DNA of 32,122 nucleotides from Ideonella livida (GTDB lineage Bacteria; Pseudomonadota; Gammaproteobacteria; Burkholderiales; Burkholderiaceae_C): NCBI RefSeq assembly GCF_010499455.1, contig NZ_JAAGOH010000044.1, positions 1 to 32,122 of the forward strand, read 5' to 3'. Shown piece by piece: positions 19,701 to 27,900 of this stretch (position 1 is its first letter; each line of letters starts with the position of its first letter). The notes under the pieces were generated by a model. It saw only the letters and a program-made list of their open reading frames with translations, ran no database searches and was not told where the DNA came from. The position numbers and the translations under genes were made by a program.

Positions 19701-22700
19701 CACCGACCAGATCGTCGCCCTGACCACCGCCCAGGCCGGTGTGCTGGGCACCGCCCAGGCCGCCGCCCTGACCACCGACCAGCTCGCCGCCCTGGACACC
19801 GCCGACCTGCGCATGCTGGGCACCGCCCAGCTCCAGGCCCTGTCCACCGAGCAGCTGGCCGCCCTGGGCACCGCCCAGATCGCCGCCCTCACCTTGGGGC
19901 AGGTGGCCGCGCTCAGCACCACCCAGGTCAACGGCCTGGGCACCGACCACCTCAACGCCCTGACCACCGCCCAGGTGGCCACGCTCTCCAGCGCCCAGGT
20001 CGCCGCGCTCACCACCGCTCAGGTGGCCGGCCTGCAGACCGACGACGTGGCCGCCCTGACCACCGGCGCCCTGCGCGGCCTGGGCACCGAGCAGGTGGCC
20101 GCCCTGAGCACCGACGCCATCGCCACCCTCAGCGTCGCCCAGGCCGCCGGCCTGAGTGGCACCCAGGCCGGCGCGCTGGGCAGCGCCCAGATCGGCAGCC
20201 TGGGCACCGCCGCCCTGGCCGCCCTGAGCACCGCTGCCGTGGCCCAGCTCGCCACCGAGACCGCCGCCGCCCTGACCACCGCGCAGGTGGCCGCGCTCAC
20301 CACCCTCCAGGCCGCCGCCCTCACCACCGCCCAGGTGGCCGCGCTCACCACGGACCAGATCCAGGCCCTGGAGCTGCTGGACCTGCGCGCCCTCACCAGC
20401 ACCCAGCTCGCCGCCCTGGGCACCGACCAAGTGGCCGCCCTGACCACCGCCCAGGCCGCCGGCCTGAGCACCGCCCAGCTCGTGCGCCTGTCCACCGACC
20501 AGGTGGCCGTGCTCACCACCGACCAGCTTGTCGGCCTGACCAGCGCCCACTTCGCCGCCTTCAGCACCGCCCAGGTGGCCGCCCTCACCACCGACCAGGT
20601 CGGCGCCATTGAAACCACGGACCTGCGCGCCCTCAGCGTGGCCCAGGTCCAGGCCCTGAGCACCGACCAGCTCGCCGGCCTGACCACCGCCCAGATGGCC
20701 GCCCTGACCGTGGCCCAGACCGCGGGCCTGGGCACCGCGCAGATCGCCGGACTCGACACCGCCCACCTCAATGCCCTGACCACGGTGCAGTTCGCCGCCC
20801 TGGGCACCGCCCAGGCCGCCGCCCTCAGCACCGAGCAGCTCGCCGCGCTGGAGACCGCCGACGCCGCCGCGCTGGGCACCGCCGCCGTGCGCGCCCTGTC
20901 CACGGCGCAGGTGGCCGCCCTGACCACCGACGCCGTGCAGGCCCTGACCACCGCCCAGGCCGCCGCGCTCAGCACCACCCAGGTGGCCGCCCTGACCACC
21001 GACCAGGTCGCCGCCCTGGAAACTGCCGACCTGCGCCAGTTCGTCGCCGCCCAGGTGCAGGCCCTGGGCACCGAACAGCTCAACGCCCTGACCACCACGC
21101 AGATGGCGGCGCTGGCGGGCACCCAGGTCATGGCCCTGGGGACCGCCCAGGTGGCCGGCCTGAGCACCGACAACCTCAACGCCCTGACCACCGCCCAGGC
21201 CGCACTGCTCAGCGCCGCCCAGGCCGCCGCGCTCACCACCGCCCAGGCCGCCGCCCTGGACACCGCCGACCTCGCCGCCTGGAGCACCGCCGCCGTGCGC
21301 GCACTGGGCACCGCCCAGGTGGCCGCCCTGTCCACCGAGGCCGTGGCCGCGCTCACCACCACCCAGGCCCTGGCCTTGGGCACCGAGCAGGCCGCCGCCC
21401 TGACCACCGACCAGGTGGCCGCCCTGGAGACCGCCGACCTGCGCGCCCTGGCGGTGGCCAGCTTGCGCGCCCTGAGCACCGACCAGCTCGGCGGCCTGAC
21501 CACCGCCCAGGTGGCCGCCCTGACCACCGCCCAGGCCGCCCAGCTCACCACGGCCCAGGTGGCCGGGCTGGACACCGTCCACCTCAATGCCCTGACCACC
21601 GCCCAGTTCGGCGCCCTCACCAGCGCCCAGGCCGCCGCCCTGACCACGGACCAGGCCGCCGGGCTGGAGAGTGCCGACCTGGCCGCCCTGGCCCTGCCCA
21701 GCCTCAACGCCCTGGGCACCGCCAACCTGGCCGCCCTCAGCACCGACGCCGTCGCCGGCCTGACCACCGCCCAGGCCGCCGGCCTGTCCACCGCGCTGCT
21801 GGCCGCCCTCACCAGCGACCAGATGGCAGCCCTGGAGACCGCCGACCTGCGCACCCTCAGCCAGACCCAGCTGCGCGCCCTGGCCACCGACCAGCTCAAC
21901 GCCTTGGGCGCCGCCCAGCTGGCGGCGCTGACCACCCTGCAGATCACCCAGCTGGCCAGCCAGCAGGTCGGCGGGCTGGACACCGCCGCCCTCAACGCCC
22001 TGGGCACCGCCCAGTTTGCCGCCCTCACCAGCGCCCAGGTGGGGGCCCTCACCGGCACCCAGGCCGCCGCGTTGGAGACGGCTGACGTCGCCGCCCTCAA
22101 CACCTTTGCCCTGCGCTCGCTGGGCACGGCCGCCGTCGCCGCCCTGACCACCGAATCCCTGGTCGCCCTGACCACCACCCAGGCCGCCGCCCTCACCACC
22201 ACCCAGGCCGCCGCCCTGGCCAGCGACCAGCTCGCCGGCCTGCAGACCGCCGACCTGGCCGCCCTGAGCACCGCCGCCGCCGCCGCCCTGACCACCACCG
22301 CCTTGGCCGGCCTGACCTCGGCCCAGGTGGTGGCGTTGACCACCGCCCAGGCCGCCGCCCTCACCACCGGGCAGATGGCCGCCCTGTCCACCGACCAGGC
22401 CGCCGCCCTGGCCACCGACGACCTGCGCGCCCTCAGCAGCCTGCAGCTGCGCGCCCTGTCCACCGAGCAGGTCGCCGCCCTGGGCACCGCCCAGGTGGCC
22501 GCACTCACCACCTTCCAGGCCCGCAGCCTGAGCACCGCCCAGGTCGCCGCCCTGGGCACCGAGGACGTCGCCGCCCTGGGCACCGCCCAGTGGACCGCCC
22601 TGGGCACCGAGCAGATCGCCGCCCTGACCACCGAGCAGGTCGCCGCGGTCGAGAACGGCGACCTGGCCGCCCTGTCCACCGCCCAGGTCCGCGCCCTGTC

Positions 22701-24789
22701 CACCGCCCAGCTGGCCGCGCTCACCACCGCGCAGGCCGGCGGGCTCACCGTGGCCCAGGCCGCCGCCCTGAGCACCACCCAGGTCCAGGCCCTGGCCACC
22801 GAGCAGCTCAACGCCCTGGGCACGGCACACTTTGCCGGCCTGGGCAGCGCCCAGGTGGCCGCCCTCACCACCGCCCAGCTGGCCGCCCTGGAGACGGCCG
22901 ACCTGCGCCAGATCAGCACCCTGGGCCTGCGCGCCCTGTCCACCGCCCAGCTGGATGCCCTGGGCACCGAGCAGATGGCCGCCCTGGCCAACGCCCAGGT
23001 GGCCGCCCTGACCACCACCCAGGTGGCCGCGCTGGACACCGCCGACCTCTTTGCCCTGGGCAGTGCCCAGATGGCCCAGCTCACCACCGCCCAGCTGGCC
23101 GCGCTCACCACCACCCAGGTGGCCGCGCTGGACACCGCCGACCTGCATGCCCTGAGCACCCTGCAGCTGCGGGCCCTGGGCACCGCCCAGGTCGCGGCCC
23201 TCACCACCGAGGCCATCACCGCCCTGGGCACCGCCCAGATCGCCGGCTTGAGCACTGCCCAGGCCGCCGCCCTGGGCACCGCCCAGGTGGCCGCCCTGGA
23301 AACCGCCGACATCGGCGCCCTGGGCACCCTCAACCTGCGCGCCCTGGGCACCGCCGCCATCGCCGCCCTGACCACCGACCAGGTCGACGCCCTGTCCACC
23401 CTGCAGGTCGCCAGCCTCACCACCACCCAGGTGGCCGCCCTGACCACCGACCAGATCGTCGCCCTGGGGGCCAATGACGTGGTGGCCCTGGGCACCGCCG
23501 GCATCCGCGCCCTGGGGGCTGCCGGCCTGCACGGCCTGGGCACCGACGACATCGTCGCCCTGACCAGCCTGCAGTTCGCCGCCCTGTCCACCGACCAGGT
23601 GGCCGCCCTGTCCACCGAGCAGATCGCCGTGGTGGAAACGGTGGACCTGCGCGCCCTGGGCAGCGCGGCCGTGGCCGCGCTCACCACCGAGCAGGTCGCC
23701 GCGCTCACCACCCTGCAGTTCGCCAACCTGGGCACCACCGCGGTGGCCGCACTCACCACCGCGCAGGTGGCCGCCATCGAGACCGCCGACCTGCAGGCCC
23801 TGGGCGCCAGCCAGTTCGCCCGCTTCACCACCACCCAGATCCAGGCCCTGGGCACGGAGCAGTCCAGCGCCCTGACCACGGCCGAGATCGCGGCCATGAG
23901 CCTGGCCCAGACCCGCGCCCTGAGCACCGAGCAGATCGCCGCCTTCACCACCGAGCAGATCGCCGGCCTGACCACCGCCAACATCGCCGGCATGAGCACC
24001 GACCAGATCGCCGCCTTTGAGGCGGCCGACGTGGCCGCCATGAACGCCGGCCAGCTCGACGCCTACTTCCTGGCCACCCCCATCGTGCTGGACCTGGACG
24101 GCCAGGGCATCCAGACCCTGTCGGTGGCCGACAGCGGCGTGGCCTTCGACCTCATGGGCACCGGCACGGTGCGTCAGACCGGCTGGGTCGGCGGCGGCGA
24201 CGGCCTGCTGGTGCGCGACCTCAACGGCGATGGCCGCATCCAGGACGGCACCGAACTCTTTGGCGTGGCCACCCGGCTGCAGAACGGCCAGCGCGCCGGC
24301 GACGGCTACACCGCCATGGCCGACCTCGACAGCAACGCCGACGGCCGCCTGGACGCCCAGGACAGCGCCTGGGGCGAGCTGAAGGTCTGGGTGGACGCCA
24401 ACCACGACGGCGTGACCGACCTGGGTGAGCTGCGCGGCCTGGTGGAGGCCGGCGTGGCCAGCCTGGACTTGGCCGCCCAGAAGGGCAGCACCGTGGACCA
24501 GGGCAATCTGCTGGGCCTCACCTCCTCTTACACCACCACCGATGGCCAGACCCGCGACCTGGCCGACGTCTGGTTCGCCCAGGGCAGCACCGTCCCGGCC
24601 GAGGCCGCGGCCACCCCCGCGCTCAGCGAGCTCCTGGCCGGCCCCAGCGCCGACCTGGCGGGCCTGGGCGCCGCCGGTCTGGCCCGCGCTCAGGTTGGCG
24701 GCGCGCCGGCCGACAACCCGCTCATGGTGGCCTCCACCGCCCGGCAGTGGGACGAGGACGCCCTGATGCGCCACCAGCCGCTGCTCTGA
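13723..24789 (+). CDS. Giant octapeptide-repeat protein with C-terminal Ca-binding-type domain (3,688 aa)
   Basis: Function unknown; probably an extracellular or surface fibre (inference). Layout: leader MATIIPS (1-7), 430 octapeptides in unbroken phase (8-3447), then a C-terminal domain (3448-3688). Octad consensus is L-[TSG]-T-[AD]-Q-[VLI]-A-A. The C-terminal domain has PIVLDLDGQGIQTLS, then Asp-rich loops DLNGDGRIQDGTE (from 3499), DLDSNADGRLDAQD (from 3534) and DANHDGVTDLGEL (from 3558), resembling calcium-binding tails of large secreted bacterial proteins. There is no Sec signal and no GGxGxDxUx RTX nonapeptide. The ATG at 13723 was chosen because GGAGAG lies just upstream and the paralogue starts the same way; TTG at 13702 is an alternative. 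By eye the array contains no Lys or Cys. Long antisense open frames over this gene are composition artefacts. Confidence 0.95.
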   Translation: MATIIPSLSTAQIAALSTATIARLTTEDWAAFSTEQIAALTVTQMAAIPSARLSGWSTTQMAALETQDLRAITTTGFAALTTAQLNALSSTQMAALTTVQLNRLSTAQMAGLSTDNLNALGTAQIASLGTRQLSALTSTQAAAMETADVAALQVSSLRSMATEAIAALTTAGVQALTTAQAAGLTTRQMAALTTDQMAALETADLRALGTAGAQVLSTAQLAALTTAGVAALSTAQARLLSSAQAAALGTDQVAALTSAQLNSLGSAAVRALDSDQLAALGSAQWANLSTAQLAQLTTDQVAALTTEDLTALTTAQSASLAASRLSALTTDQVAALETADLRAMGTRVISALSTDQLAALTTAQMAALSTEQVARLSTGQVAALETDQLNALGSAQIRSLGATQAAALSSDQTAAMETADVAALSTAALRGLGTSALQGLGTTGLAALTTAQAAALTTTQVAALDTAQVAALSTAQAAALGTAQLRALATEQLAALGSEAFRALGTAQYAALSTTQVAALDTALLATIENADLAALTTAQVQALGSAQFAALDAARMAALGSLQIGALTTAQVSTLGTAQVEALSTAQARVLSGAQAAALTTAQLAAVETADLAQFSTAAVRALTTEQVAALSTAQLAALGTAQAAALSTTQAAALTSAQVDGLETADLAQLTTAAVAALQTATLAALSTAQTAALTTAQAAALTTTQVAALTTDQVAALESADLRALSNVQVQALTTDQVAALGTAQAAALETRQVAALTTDQVAALETDDLRALGVGQYAAMTTAQVAALTTGQAAALETADLASLSTAQVAALTSDQLNALGTAQTAALTTLQVSSLTTAQVAALGTDVLNSLGTTQVAALRATQAEALTTAQVAALETADLAALGTAAVRALATDRVAALTTDQVAALTTAQVAGLSTTQVAALASDQLTALGTAALQALGTAAVAALDAGALAGLGTDQIAALLTPQVAALTTAQIAALATDQLAAIQTLDLQSLGSAALAALSTDQVAALGTGQVAALTVTQVRQLSTAQLAALTTDQTVALTTAQAAGLTTDQVAALTTDQVAALETADLAALSTVQLRALDTAQLDALSTTQVAALSTFQVSALSTDQLAGLDTEHLNALTTAQFATLSASQAAALTTEQMAALETADLAVLTVPAVRALSTAQVAALSTDAVVALTTEQVSQLTTAQVAALTTDQMAALQTADLRSLSTAQLAALSTDQLGALATAQVAALTTVQTAALSTAQLAGLSTDNLNALTTLQVSGLSATQAAALTTAQIAAMETADLAALSTTAWRNLTTDQVAALTTDGLAAMTTAQAQVLTASQAAALGSDQMPGLSTGNLARLGTAAVAALQTATLAALDTAQVAALTTVQVAGLTTAQVAALTTDQVQALETADLRSLGSAQLQALSTEQVAALQVAQVAALATVQASQLTTAQLAALSTDQVAALTSAQVAALTTTQVAALTTEQLPALETADLRALSTAQLRALSTDQLAALDTTQVAALTTVQVASLSTDQIAGLGTDHLNALTTAQFASLSAAQAGAFTTAQVAALETADVSHLTTAAVRALGSDQIAALATETLAALTTDQAAVLTSAQLAGLGSDQVAGLETADLVMLGTNALSGLQTATVAALGTAQIAALSTLQAAGLTTDHVAALTTEQVQALETQDLRALSVAQTQALSTAQVEALLTGQVAALGSAQVRGLTTDQVAALTTDGVQALTTTHAATLTTGQLAALTTDQAAALETADLVVLGTAQIAAFTTEQLGAFSTGQMAALAPGQIAGLSTAQLASLGTELLNALGTAQFAQLSATQAAALTTAQVNALEAADAAALGTAAVRALTTEQIAALSTDALAVLSATQAAALTSTQTAALTSTQVPGLSTAVIAVLGTGQIAALATETLAALDTAQVVALTSAQAAALTTGQIAALTTDQVLALETVDLRALTTTQLAALATEQMAALSVGQVAALGTAQVQALSTAQLAALGTDQIVALTTAQAGVLGTAQAAALTTDQLAALDTADLRMLGTAQLQALSTEQLAALGTAQIAALTLGQVAALSTTQVNGLGTDHLNALTTAQVATLSSAQVAALTTAQVAGLQTDDVAALTTGALRGLGTEQVAALSTDAIATLSVAQAAGLSGTQAGALGSAQIGSLGTAALAALSTAAVAQLATETAAALTTAQVAALTTLQAAALTTAQVAALTTDQIQALELLDLRALTSTQLAALGTDQVAALTTAQAAGLSTAQLVRLSTDQVAVLTTDQLVGLTSAHFAAFSTAQVAALTTDQVGAIETTDLRALSVAQVQALSTDQLAGLTTAQMAALTVAQTAGLGTAQIAGLDTAHLNALTTVQFAALGTAQAAALSTEQLAALETADAAALGTAAVRALSTAQVAALTTDAVQALTTAQAAALSTTQVAALTTDQVAALETADLRQFVAAQVQALGTEQLNALTTTQMAALAGTQVMALGTAQVAGLSTDNLNALTTAQAALLSAAQAAALTTAQAAALDTADLAAWSTAAVRALGTAQVAALSTEAVAALTTTQALALGTEQAAALTTDQVAALETADLRALAVASLRALSTDQLGGLTTAQVAALTTAQAAQLTTAQVAGLDTVHLNALTTAQFGALTSAQAAALTTDQAAGLESADLAALALPSLNALGTANLAALSTDAVAGLTTAQAAGLSTALLAALTSDQMAALETADLRTLSQTQLRALATDQLNALGAAQLAALTTLQITQLASQQVGGLDTAALNALGTAQFAALTSAQVGALTGTQAAALETADVAALNTFALRSLGTAAVAALTTESLVALTTTQAAALTTTQAAALASDQLAGLQTADLAALSTAAAAALTTTALAGLTSAQVVALTTAQAAALTTGQMAALSTDQAAALATDDLRALSSLQLRALSTEQVAALGTAQVAALTTFQARSLSTAQVAALGTEDVAALGTAQWTALGTEQIAALTTEQVAAVENGDLAALSTAQVRALSTAQLAALTTAQAGGLTVAQAAALSTTQVQALATEQLNALGTAHFAGLGSAQVAALTTAQLAALETADLRQISTLGLRALSTAQLDALGTEQMAALANAQVAALTTTQVAALDTADLFALGSAQMAQLTTAQLAALTTTQVAALDTADLHALSTLQLRALGTAQVAALTTEAITALGTAQIAGLSTAQAAALGTAQVAALETADIGALGTLNLRALGTAAIAALTTDQVDALSTLQVASLTTTQVAALTTDQIVALGANDVVALGTAGIRALGAAGLHGLGTDDIVALTSLQFAALSTDQVAALSTEQIAVVETVDLRALGSAAVAALTTEQVAALTTLQFANLGTTAVAALTTAQVAAIETADLQALGASQFARFTTTQIQALGTEQSSALTTAEIAAMSLAQTRALSTEQIAAFTTEQIAGLTTANIAGMSTDQIAAFEAADVAAMNAGQLDAYFLATPIVLDLDGQGIQTLSVADSGVAFDLMGTGTVRQTGWVGGGDGLLVRDLNGDGRIQDGTELFGVATRLQNGQRAGDGYTAMADLDSNADGRLDAQDSAWGELKVWVDANHDGVTDLGELRGLVEAGVASLDLAAQKGSTVDQGNLLGLTSSYTTTDGQTRDLADVWFAQGSTVPAEAAATPALSELLAGPSADLAGLGAAGLARAQVGGAPADNPLMVASTARQWDEDALMRHQPLL
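13744..24063 (+). repeat. 430 x 24-bp coding octapeptide array with 7/10-octad higher-order spacing
   Basis: The span is 10,320 bases = 430 x 24, and hand parsing of the translation gives 430 octads without a phase slip. A typical unit encodes LTTAQVAA. Acidic marker octads of the LETADLRA type fall at octads 8, 18, 25, 42, 52, 66, 76, 83, 90, 100, 110, 124, 134, 144, 151, 161 and so on. They are 7 or 10 octads apart, or sums such as 14 or 17 where a marker has decayed. Between octads 175 and 277 the order 10-10-7-7 (34 octads, 816 bp) occurs three times in succession. Confidence 0.95.
24091..24573 (+). repeat. Direct repeat copy 1 (C-terminal domain of the first giant gene)
   Basis: This segment pairs with 28360-28842 at a constant offset of 4,269 bases. 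My hand alignment counts about 20 mismatches in 483 bases (about 96% identity). Only three fall in the last 260 bases or so, all synonymous. It encodes the calcium-binding-type domain. Confidence 0.93.
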
Positions 24790-24927
24790 CCGAAGAAGAC
24801 CCCAAGACCCCGGCGCCGGCGCCTGAGCCGGCCCGGCCCCGCCCCTTGAACGGCCGCGCCCAGGCGCCGGCCGCCCCCGCCACCGGGGGATGACCGCCCG
24901 GTGGACCCGTCTGTGGAGACCGCGCCC

Positions 24928-27900
24928 ATGGCCACCCGTGTTTCATCGCTCACCACCACCCAGGTCGCCGCCCTGAGCACCGCCACGCTGGCCGCCTTCA
25001 CCACCGAGGACTGGGCCGCGCTGACCGCCTCGCAGATGCGGGCCTTCACCACCGCGCAGCTCAGCTCCCTGTCCACCGACGACCTCAACAGCCTGAGCAG
25101 TGCGCAGTTCAACGCCCTGACCACCACCCAGGTGGCCGCACTGAGCACCACCCAGGTGGCCGCGCTGGACACCGCCGACCTGGTCGGCCTGACCACCGCC
25201 CACCTGCGCGCCCTGGGCACCGCCCAGGTGGCCGCCCTGTCCACCGACGCCGTCGTCGCCCTGAGCACCGCCCAGGTGGCCGGCCTGGCCACCCAGCAGG
25301 TGCGCGCCCTCTCCACCGAGGCCGTGGCCGCCCTGGAGACCGCCGACTTCGCCGCCCTGACCACCGCCCAGGTGGCCGCCCTGACCACCGACCAGATGGC
25401 CGCCCTGTCCACCGACGCCGTGGACGTGATGAGCAGCGCCCAGCTGCGCAGCCTGGCCACCGCCCAGGTCCGCGCCCTGGGCAGCGACCAGATCGCCGCC
25501 CTGGACAGCGCCCAGCTCAGCCGCCTGCTCACCCAGCAGCTGGCCGCCTTGAGCACCGACCAGGTCCAGGCCCTGGAGACCGCCGACCTGGCCGGCCTGA
25601 ACACCAGCCTCATGGTCGCCCTGGGCACCGCCCAGGTGGCCGCCCTGACCACCGACCAGGCCGCCGCCCTGGCCAGCGCCCAGCTGCGCGCCCTCACCAG
25701 CGCCCAGGTGCGCGCCCTGTCCACCGACGCCGTGGCCGCCCTGGAGACCGCCGACGTGGCCGCCCTGCTCACCAGCCAGGTGCAGGCCCTGGCCACCGCG
25801 CAGGTGGCCGCGCTCACCACCGACCAGATGGCCGCGCTGACCACTGCCCAGGTTGCCCTGCTGTCCACGGCCCAGCTCGGCGCCCTGGACACCGCCCAGC
25901 TCAACGCCCTGGCCACCAGCCGCTTTGCGGCGCTCAGCGCCACCCAGGCCGCCAGCCTGGGCACCGACGCCGTGGCCGCGCTGGAGACCGATGACCTGGC
26001 TGCCCTGTCCACCGCCGCCCTGCGGGCCCTGACCACCGCCCAGGTCGCGGCCCTGACCACCGACCAGGTCGCCGCGCTGCGCACCGCCCAGGTGGTGGCC
26101 CTGTCCACCGCCCAGCTGCTGGCGCTGGACACCGCCGGCGCCGCCGCCCTGGAGACCGCCGACCTGGCGGCCTTGACCACCGCCCAGCTGCGCACCCTGT
26201 CCACCGACCAGATCGCCGTGCTCAGCACCGACCAGGTGGACGCCCTGACCGCCGCCCAAGTGGGTGCGCTGACCACCGCCCAGGTGCGCGCGCTGGACAC
26301 CACCCAGCTCGGCGCCATGGACAGCGCCCAGTTCGCCGCCCTCACCACCGCCCAGGTCGTGGCCCTGAGCACCGACCAGGTGGCCGGCCTGGCCACTGCC
26401 GCCGTGGCCGGTCTGGGCACCGCCCAAATCCGCGCCCTGACCACCGCCCAGATGGCCGCCCTGAGCACCGATGGTGTGGCCGCCCTGACCACCCGCCAGA
26501 TGGGCCAGCTCAGCACCGCCCAGCTGCGGGCCCTGGGCACCGACCAGGTCGCCGCGTTGGAAACCGCGGACCTGGCCGCCCTGGGCAGCGCCCAGTGGAG
26601 CGGCCTGTCCACCGCCCAAGTCGCCGCCCTGACCACCGACCAGGTCGACACCCTGGCCACCGCCGCCCTGGCCGCCTTCAGCACCGCGCAGGTCGCCGCC
26701 CTCACCACCGAGCATGTGGCCACCCTGGGCAGCGCCCAGCTGCGCGCCCTCAGCTCGGCCCAGATCCGGGCCCTGGGCACCGACCAGATTGCCGCCCTGG
26801 ACACCGCCAGCCTGCCCGGCCTGGGCAGCACCGCCCTGCAGGGCCTGGGCACCGCCCAGGTCCAGGCCCTCAGCACCGACCAGATCGTCGCCCTGGGCAG
26901 CGCCCAGTTCGCGCTGTGGGGCAGCGCCCAGGTGGCTGCCCTGGCCACCGACCAGATCGCCGCCATCGAGACGGCCGACCTGGCCGGCCTGGGCAGCGCC
27001 CAGCTGCGTGCCCTGAGCACCACCCAGATGGCCGCCTTCACCACCGACCAGATGGGGGCCCTGGGCACGGCCCAGCTCCAGCAGCTGGGCACCGCGCAGC
27101 TGCGGGCGCTGGACACCGACCAGCTCGCCGCCCTCTCCAGCGGGCAGTGGGGCGCCCTCACCACCACCCAGGCCGCCGCCCTGACCACCGTCCAGGTGGC
27201 CGGCCTGCAGACCGATGACCTGGCGGGCCTGAGCGTCGGCCACCTGCGCGCCCTGACCACCGCCCAGGTGGCTGCCCTCACCAGCGACCAGGCCGCCGCC
27301 TTCACCAGCACCCAGCTCAACGCCCTGTCGGCCAGCCAGCTGGCCGCCCTGAGCACCGAGGCCGTGGCCGCCGTCGAGACCGCCGACCTCGTCGCCCTGG
27401 GCACCCGGGGCCTGTCGGCCTTCACCACCGCCCAATTGGCGGCGCTGACCACCGACCAGGTTGACGCCCTGAGCACCGCCCAGGTGCGCGGCCTGTCCAC
27501 CACCCAGCTCGCCGCCCTGGGCACCGACCAGTTTCTGGCCCTGGACAGCGCGCAGTTCGCCGCCCTGCAGACCCAGCAGCTCGCTGCCTTCACCACCGAC
27601 CACATCGCTGCGCTGGAAACCGCCGACCTGCCCGGCCTGAACGCCACCCTCATGAAGGCGCTCACCACCGTGCAGGTCGCCGCCCTCTCCAGCGATGTGG
27701 TGGCCGCGCTCACCAGCACCCAGCTCGCCGCCCTTTCCACCGCGCAGGTCACCGCCCTGGGCACCGAGGCCGTGGCCGCCATCGAGACCGCCGACTTCGC
27801 CGCCCTGGGCACCGCCGCCTTTGCCGCCTTCACCACCGCGCAGGCTGGGGCCTTCACCACTGACCAGGTGGACGCCATGGGCACCGCCGCCGTGCGGGCC

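Noticed and set aside
13744-24063. Similarity to TAL effector repeats (LTxDQV resembles the LTPDQV opening)
   Set aside because: TAL repeats are 33-35 residues with a variable diresidue at positions 12-13; here the unit is 8 residues with no such site. The likeness is limited to a helix-start motif.
13744-24063. Ice-nucleation or antifreeze-like beta-solenoid with TxT motifs
   Set aside because: Those proteins have 16-residue Gly/Ser/Tyr-rich repeats with T-x-T. Here Thr are adjacent (TT) and Gly or aromatic residues are rare.
13576-24774. A minus-strand open frame of 3,732 codons opposite the first giant gene, rich in G/Q/L/H
   Set aside because: It is an antisense shadow. The 24-bp unit has no stop codons in several frames, so all stay open. 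It has no ribosome-binding site or recognisable domain, whereas the plus frame has a Shine-Dalgarno sequence, a conserved C-terminal domain and a paralogue.
24064-24789. RTX toxin-type nonapeptide repeats
   Set aside because: No GGxGxDxUx repeats; the Asp-rich loops are EF-hand/dockerin-like instead.
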